From positions 34,999,326 through 35,063,325 of the forward strand of contig NC_091931.1 in assembly GCF_041260155.1 (NCBI RefSeq): a DNA stretch of 64,000 bases. Reading direction: 5' to 3'. This document shows positions 45,945 through 64,000 of this stretch, piece by piece; within the stretch, counting starts at the first letter, position 1; every line of letters begins with the position of its first letter. The stretch comes from Ptychodera flava. Lineage: Eukaryota > Hemichordata > Enteropneusta > Ptychoderidae. Below the pieces are notes generated by a model. It had not been told where the DNA came from, made no database searches, and saw nothing but the letters and a program-made list of their open reading frames with translations. Made by a program: the position numbers and the translations under genes.

Positions 45945-48900
45945 ACGTTTACTGACGCTCTGCGATGAAGCAGGATCCACTCGATTCTGTCATTCGACCT
46001 TGTTAGAGTAATGTGTTGGCCACTGAGGGTCAATTTATTTATTCATGGTATTTTGAACCACCTTCGCTATATTTACAGATCGAGATTTCGTTCCTCACAT
46101 GCTCTGTAGGAAGGGACGGTTATTACTGCGTTGTATTAATTGATCATTAAAACACCGATAGGCGTGCGTCTACACCAGGGCAATGGCCATGACTCACGAC
46201 GGATAGCGGGAGGTGTAGGCGAGTACCGGACGATATCTTTGAAGTCGCGCTGGTTGTGTTGATGCTCCCGTGCAAATTATGATAGGGTGTCTGAGCATTG
46301 CAGGTTGGCTTTGTCAACAAAATGGCAATTTAATTATATTGCTGTGTAGTTTCATAGTGCAAAGCATTTTCCAGGATACGCTGGTTCTTGACTACCGGGT
46401 GATGATGAATTGTTGTAAACAGGCAGAGGAATTTAAGTGCATCATTTCAGTGACATAAAAGTACACAGCTGCTGAGAGTTAATCAGCAGATACTTTGAGA
46501 TACCGGAATGCCATGTATGGTCACTGCAAATCGAATGAGCTTCCGTCGACTTTTACGGCCTATAAAACGACACAGGATAAATGCCTTGCGCCGGCATTTA
46601 ATGTTCGATAATGAAAAATAATCATTCTAAGTGAAATGAATGATTTCATTCTCGTGACTTTCGCATTTTTTCTTCATAAAGCTATAATGCTCCCTTTCTT
46701 TGTAAATGTACATTTGTAGATAGACGGACGAACAAAAAATCAAATCACGGCCCGCATCTTAACAAACTTTGAGATTTGAAACGGGCATTTTGCTGGCCCA
46801 GTTCACAATCAATCATGCACAGGTATGCCAAACGAAATAATATTACTTAACGACCATGTTCCATGACATGCAGGTATCCTTAGACAACACTAGATTCAAA
46901 TCTTGTGAATTTTAAATCGCACATAGCCCTATGGACAGGGATATGCACATCACCACGCACGTATAATGGGGCTCTAAAAGTAAAAAAAAATTACCGCTAC
47001 TCTGCACAATGTCATAATTCTCTTTCCACAAAAAGAGACTGATTCACGATCACATGATTCGATCAACCCCTCTGTAGCCTAACTCTTTGCAAGATTTTCA
47101 AGAGTTTTACAAGTGGACCTTTATAGCATGCTCAGCCTGGCATTGAAAACGTGGAGGGGCAACTAATGGATATGATTAACACCTTGTACTGCAGTGTAGG
47201 TGTAATCTGTGGGTAATGGCTATGAAACGTGAAGAAGCTGACTTCGACCACGGGCGATTAGCCGAGAAACGGCTTGCATGCCGTAATCAATGGTACCAGG
47301 TACGCGTTGTACATAAATCATGTGATAGCGAGCCATAAGTACTTTCACCTCGCTTGGCCATGCAAGCGCCGCGCCCCGCGAAAAACGAATGAGGCGGTTT
47401 CTATAGACTTGTTTTTACGCAAAATTGAAGATTGCTATTTCAGATGCCATGTGATTCGGTGACATTCTTTCGTTCACTTAATAGATAATTGTAGGCATTT
47501 CATTTGTTCTGTGCTTTCATGTCGACCAAAATTATGACCGCGGTACATTCCTTTTTCGAATTTTACAGTCGCTACGTGAAATTGCAGAGAATTCTCATTT
47601 GAGAATGTTTTGTTGAATAGCACATACTAAGGTGCAGCGAAGTTACTAGTGGAGCAAGAAGCCCTCAATCTCGTACACCATGTCGTACAAATTTACAAAA
47701 TCTTCACATAGTTTGATTTCGCCAACCTTGTTGCAACGCCGTACCAAGTACATCGTAACACCTTATCTCTGCCACAGTTTTATTGCCATCGAATAACGAC
47801 AATAAGTATGCTGATTAAACGTACCGTTACCACAAGAGAAAGGTGTGGCGAAAGGCTGTAAGAGAAGGTATATTTGTTCGAATCCCAGATAGTTGGCAGT
47901 CTGCCATACCCTCGTAGCTATCATAAATGAACTCTTCATATTCACTTTTGCTCTGTTTCCCGTTTCATTGAATATCTCACCAGAGGTCTTGCGACTCGCA
48001 CACTCGACTTCAATTAGACCCGCACCAAGTCCCAAGCTGTACCAGACGAGCAAGTGATACGGCAACGGCAGGCTAGGTCGTAAGAGGTGTAAGGGATTGA
48101 TACAATACAGTCTTGTCCAAACACAGGGTCTGTATCTGCGATACCTCAACCATATAAATGTCAGTCTGCAGGCAAGAGCGGTGACGTAATAGTATACTTG
48201 CAAACAGCTACACCGTCGAGTGATGGAAAACAATAATTCGTCACTCTCCATGTAAACTGCCACTTTATCACTTTATGACGACTTCATACGAAGTACATGG
48301 TAACACCTTACCTTTTGTTACTTACTCAATAACGAAAATGTGAACATCTGATAGTGAAACTTTTGAATGAATGCTCAGAATTACTTTTTCCAAGATAGCT
48401 CATGAAGGACAAACACGGTCTCAATGTGTGCTGTTTATGTTCATGCATGTTAGTGTGTATATGTGTAACAGTATGTAAGTATGTCTAAATGTTCGCATAT
48501 ATATACGTACGTCTTTCCAAATGAAGTTTGATTGTTTTGCGAACGGAAATAATGCATCATGCCTGTGTCGCTGTGCTGTTCCCTGAATGACGGAGACTTG
48601 TGCAAAGATTTGCCGGGATTGGACAGAAAAGTAGGCAAGATGACATAATGCATTTTTTGTCTTTTCATGCATTTACATCGTAAATTCATAAAATACTGCA
48701 AACTTGTCGTTAAAGCTTGTCGTGAGGATGGTAATCATGTGATTTCGAAGTCCTATACTAGATACGATGGAATGAAGTCATTTGCAGATGGTTGCGCTAT
48801 GTTATTGCGAAGTCCTTAGTCTTCATGTATAATATGCTCGACACAAAGTCGTCCGACAACAAAGGTGACTCCGAACTGTGTCGCGACCGTATCGCGTCCT

Positions 48901-49139
48901 ATCAAACACGGTATCTATTTGACAACCTGTTGATGCTTTAGCACCATGAACAAATAAAGCAATGACATGTTGTTACGTACGTGTGGATACTTCAACAAAC
49001 GAAAGTCAAATATTTAGAATAGTTTATCTTTTTAGGGTACCTCGCTTTCCAGCTATTAATTGCAGCTGTAAGACATTTTGCAGACATTAGTATCCAGGCA
49101 TACACTGTGGACGGACAGCCTCATGAGAAGACGTTGAAG

Positions 49140-59681
<10,542 letters not shown>

Positions 59682-61403
59682 GGAGCATATACGCAGGTGA
59701 TAAAATTTGGGTTAAAGTGTTTTTAAGGGTGACCCATGGTTCAATCTTTGAACAAGTAGTTGTCAGCAAAACGAATGAATCTACACAGAACACGCCCTCT
59801 TTCTTGTGAAAATACTATAATAATGTGTGGTGAACAGTCGATAAATGTGATTCAGAACTTTACCTGGCCTCATTAAAGTAATACCAATTCATCTTCAGTT
59901 ATGTCATCTTTACTTCTATGGATTCAGGGACAAATTTGTCTTAATTCCAAAGGTGTATATGTCATGAAAAGACAAAATAGCTTTTTAAGCCAACCACTAA
60001 CCCAATGCAGATAATCTGATCCATGACATGAGTGTCAAATGTAAAATAGTTCGCACACACGTACATATATCAGAAATTTCTTAATCTCTTCCGAATCGCT
60101 TCTGCTTACGGTGTCCCTTTGAAAATACCTTGAAACATTAAAACGACTATTTAAAATAATAAAACGATGAAATCATTTTTCCAAAGACCGTCACCTTGTC
60201 ACTTTCAAGGAGGTACGTCTCCCGAAACAGAACCACTGCGTTCGGTCATTTTCAAGGCTTGTTCAGACTGTTAACCCTTTGGGCAACACAGTAAATTTTT
60301 GTCGCCTTTATAAAATATACCCCTGTCAAGTTTTGTCAGATTTCTGCCTAAATTTTGGTGAAAAACTGTAGCCAATGAAATGTGATGTCCCAGTGATCCA
60401 AAATTATCAAAAGAATTACAAAAAAATCATAAAATTTGGAAAAAAGTTTACTAAAATTTTGGCGGAAAATTACAGCATTGAACAGAGAGATTCAATTAGA
60501 TGCACTGCGTGTAACAATTCGCAAGTCACCTTTCATTATAGTCAGAGCTATTCCAGATATGGTTTACGTTTTCGGTAATGTAGCTCCTTTGACAGTTATT
60601 AGGATCCGTTTTAGCTTATATATAGGACATCCAATAACGTTCTAGTGGATACGAAGTCATCTCGATGCGACAGATGAGTAATCCAAACCGCTGAGGGCAT
60701 GACCACATGTACCGTTGTCTACAATGTGACTGATGTTACATCGCGAACAGCGATACTTCGTGATGTGTTGGACGGACAATAGCTGTACCTTGCGATGATA
60801 TCATAAGAGTGTGTGTTTCAGAAAACGATTATATTTTGTCATTGATCTCCCTGAAGGGTGTCGATATACAAGTATCAGCCTTGCAAACTCGACGCATTGT
60901 TATGTTATCATTGACGACTGAAACCTAGTGAACTCTACGACATTTGTACACATGCCCGCAATGAAATCATAGTGCACATGTAAAGACTGACTGTGTTGAA
61001 AAGATGAACACATAGCATTTCGACATGTGTTTGGAAGTTGAACAACTTAAAGAAACTATAATGTTTTGCAACAGAAACAAGAAAATGCGTTAAAAACTAC
61101 AGCTAATTGAGCTTTAATTAAGGAAAATGAATCGGCACCATTGATCTGATCCCCAGGAAAGACTGAATGACATTCAGTCACTGTGAATGCATCACATGAA
61201 ATTCAAAAGTACTTACTATATACGCACCAGAAAACACGGGCTGGCAAAGTTTGGTACAGTGATGTGCAACGAGTCTGCTATTTTGAAAAGGCAAGTGTAA
61301 GTAAAAATTGTCCATTCAGGCGTAAGAACAATCAATTTATTTGTCCCGTAGAAGAACAATAAGCCTATGACGCCAAGACGGTTGAGGGTTAATAGTTAGT
61401 TCA

Positions 61404-61617
61404 AACACGATTGAAATTAATTTGGGATAATTGGATAATGAAGTATCGTCGATTTAATCAACAAATGTAATCTCGTCTACTTTTCTTTTTACATTACACA
61501 CTTGCTTTGATGAGTAATTTGCAATATTGCAACATTCAGCTATACGGCACCTCACACTTTTGAGAAATTTGAATAATAGGAAAATCCAATTATCCCAAAT
61601 AAGTTCCAATCGTGTTT
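61404..61617. repeat. Short inverted-repeat element
   Basis: AAACACGATTG through GGGATAATTGGAT (61404-61436) is inverted at 61584-61617 with a few mismatches, enclosing about 150 bases. It is a possible small MITE or hairpin. No target duplication was assigned. Confidence 0.55.
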
Positions 61618-62637
61618 TCCATAAATTGAAGAAACAAAAAAAGCACCTATAGACCTTTTTTTTTCGTAGGAACATGGTTTTATGCAATGCACCCATAGAT
61701 GACATCTGATACATAGTATGTGCATGTATTTGGCGCCTATGAAGATACAAAGCTTATCTGATGCGCTGCAGCATCTGCGGCTGTGCATGCATGCATGCAT
61801 ACATGGACAAACAAACACAAAAACAAACACAGAGACACACATTTATGTGAGCGTGTGCACACACACACTTTGCTGACTGAAGAAGATATTTATACGGACA
61901 TGTGAATTTAAGTGTAACATTCAGTGTAAAACAGGGAATTACTGGAATTTTTTCATTTGACAGAATACAAAAATGTGCCATGAGCATCCTAGAGGCATCG
62001 AAGTACAAGAGAAAAGATATCTCCATTACATCCATTAGTCCTGGAATACACCAAATAGTGTTTCTGATATCTGTGTAGACCTATGTGGAAATATCTTATG
62101 GAAAACAATATTTTGTGGTTTATTGAAACTGTCACAGGCCTTTTTTCTCTGAACTCAGCATATTTACGTAATCTTCGTTATTGAATGGCGTCCCCTGGTA
62201 GACAATATTCATTGTATGCCTATGAAATGAAGCGTGCAGTACCCACCCTTAGAAATGTCCACGGCCCTGCACCCCTCCCCACAGTTTGACGCTGTGTACT
62301 GAGACGGGAAAGAGTAGCGATAATGACATATTTTGCTGACATATTTTCATGGCATATTTCGACCGTATCTAGAGTGAGAGACAGTCCTCCATGACCTCCG
62401 GCGTGAGAAGTTCATAACTCATAAATTCATTGGAGTAAGGCTTTCTTTTGATTTGTCAATAAAGTCTATTGACCGTGCCTTCAAAGTATTTTCATTACAC
62501 GAATAATGACACTGCGTACTGCATGAAAGAGCTGATGTTGTTGACTCGTTATTTCAATGATGAACTTGTGTCACACGATAGCGTTAGGCGTTTGCCAAAA
62601 TTGCACGAGCAACTTGGATGAATATGACACAATGTGT

Positions 62638-62720
62638 GTGTGTATGTATGTATGTATGTATGTATGTATGTATGTATGTATGTATGTATGTATGTATGTA
62701 TGTATGTATGTATGTATGTA
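62638..62720. repeat. (TATG)n microsatellite
   Basis: About twenty uninterrupted TATG units, the same tetranucleotide family (on the other strand) as the 400-base array at 58846-59253. Confidence 0.9.
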
Positions 62721-64000
62721 TTATGCAATGCGCAACTTAGATGGCTAGATCGTTTTAAAATTTACTTTTAATTGTTGACAGTTTATCAAATCATGAAATT
62801 GCAACTTCCAGTTTGCCCGAAACTGGCAATCTCGGTGCCAACACACTTCACAGCAGGACTTAGGCCTACATACACTACATTTCAGTTGTGGTTTATGCTT
62901 TACGGTATTCTTTGGATATGCACTCGATCTTTACTTTATTCTGTTCTTTAAGCGTTAGCATGTACCGTGACATGATATACAGTGTGTTTAATGCGTTCTT
63001 TGAAAGGTAGTATAGGGTCGTCAATCACTCCCAAATTTGAGCATAGGTATACGCTGGAAAGTTCAAACCACAAAGTATAAAGTATTTCCCATTAAAAGGG
63101 GGAGGGCGTGTCAATCTGCATGTTTGGCCAAAACTTACATCAAAACTTTCGCTTCGTTTTCAAAACCGCATTGGATATGCACATACTGTACATACGGAGT
63201 AGCCCAGGGTCTTGAAGAAGTGTTTTATTGCGACGAATGCTAGTCTTGAACAAGCTAGAATGAGCTGAATGATGATGATAATAATGAACATTCTGCCATT
63301 TTGTTTTGTTGATATTATTCACATGATTTTTGGTCTAAAAATATCCCCTTTTTGCCTGTACATATATGCAGGCAATTTTAACAAGCTTGGCACTGGGCAT
63401 TGCAATGTATCTTTAACCCTTTCACCAGTATGACATGGGGGATCTCTACTATACAGAGGAAAATGGGGGTGAAAAGTTTCAAAGAGTAGAAGACACACCG
63501 TGATTGATATTAAAGTACAAAAACGTTGCCGTGTTGGCTTTTAAGTATTTTACTCTTGAGGTCAATCGAGACTCCCGACGTGTAAGATCAACGGAAAGAA
63601 ATTCATGCAGCGTATACATTTTTCGATGACATCGCAATATGAGGTGAGAGGGTTATTCACGAGGCGTTCAATGAAGTGCAAAACATTTGAGGTTATTCTT
63701 GAACAAAGTGTGTTCGACACTTTTGTTCAAATTTTCGGGGTCATTTTGCCGCCTCCTATAGAACAAATACTTTTCTGGTTTGTAGCGTGCATGCTTTACG
63801 GTAACATCGAAGCATATAGCCACGCTGAGCTGCCCGAGCCCGTCGATGAAAAATTCCGTGTGTCCCACCCTTGAGTACTCGGGATCAAACCCTATTCTCT
63901 TGACCGACAGCGTTTTCGCCATAAAGAAGTTTATTACAATGTCAGACCTGTAGCATCGTGGGTAATTCTTCAGTGTTCGATGCGAACCCAGGTTCCTGAT

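Larger units (their letters stand above)
44536..49139. other. Intergenic region with two MITEs, no supported gene
   Basis: Apart from the elements at 45150-45502 and 45676-45944, I recognise nothing. Open stretches at 44607-44922 and 47763-48263 have no family resemblance and no convincing splice context. The promoter of the downstream surface-protein gene must lie near its right end. Confidence 0.45.
59682..64000. other. No supported gene
   Basis: Presumably begins with the 3' untranslated region of the surface-protein gene. Further on I see an inverted repeat at 61404-61617, a microsatellite at 62638-62720, and otherwise AT-rich sequence with no recognisable exon. The open frames at 63605-63922 overlap on both strands and match nothing I know. 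Confidence 0.5.

Noticed and set aside
47763-48263. 166-codon minus-strand open frame
   Set aside because: No recognisable family; other frames in the region show no exon either; hydrophobic composition looks random.
63605-63922. Overlapping plus and minus open frames of 84-89 codons near the right edge
   Set aside because: Opposite frames of the same stretch, no domain and no splice signals; possibly a repeat cut by the window end.

Overview
The window is eukaryotic. It has AT-rich introns with GT-AG borders, genes broken into short phase-consistent exons, long microsatellites and dense transposon debris. The protein-coding content is animal: a ciliary TPR protein, p62/sequestosome-1 and an SREBP. 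The repeat style (LINE, pearl-like elements with tandem cores and (ACGG)n tails, many MITEs) suggests a marine invertebrate, perhaps a deuterostome such as a hemichordate. The species cannot be fixed from the sequence alone. All gene models below were built by hand from splice sites and reading-frame continuity.

Layout. 1-8.5 kb is repeat-dominated: a tandem repeat at the left edge; a 5'-truncated LINE on the minus strand (about 1698-6174) flanked by a 15-bp target-site duplication and split by a 2.6-kb element with a terminal hairpin and microsatellite; another hairpin end at 6.4 kb; and a 1.3-kb element with seven 150-bp repeats at 6.6-7.9 kb. 10.1-15.9 kb on the minus strand holds a glutathione S-transferase-like gene in very short exons, easily missed. 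Its last two visible exons look like a duplicated, mutually exclusive pair, and one intron contains a 1.95-kb foldback element. 17.3-25.4 kb on the plus strand is TTC29 (nine coding exons), with an X-box-like motif just upstream of its probable transcription start. 29.2-33.9 kb on the minus strand is SQSTM1/p62 (six coding exons: PB1, ZZ, LIR, UBA). 34.7-44.5 kb on the plus strand is SREBF (fourteen coding exons). p62 and SREBF are head to head, with 811 bp between their start codons. 49.1-59.7 kb on the plus strand is a five-exon gene for a secreted, probably GPI-anchored protein of 344 residues made of two related Cys-bounded units, distantly reminiscent of the bacterial VirK family. Its introns carry a TTAA-flanked MITE, a transposon nested inside another copy of that MITE, and huge (GA)n and (CATA)n arrays. 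59.7-64 kb shows no gene I can support.

The genes are independent eukaryotic transcription units, not an operon. The most interesting points are the hidden GST gene with its apparent mutually exclusive exons, the duplicated-domain surface protein, the divergent p62/SREBF promoter, and the readable insertion order of several nested transposons.
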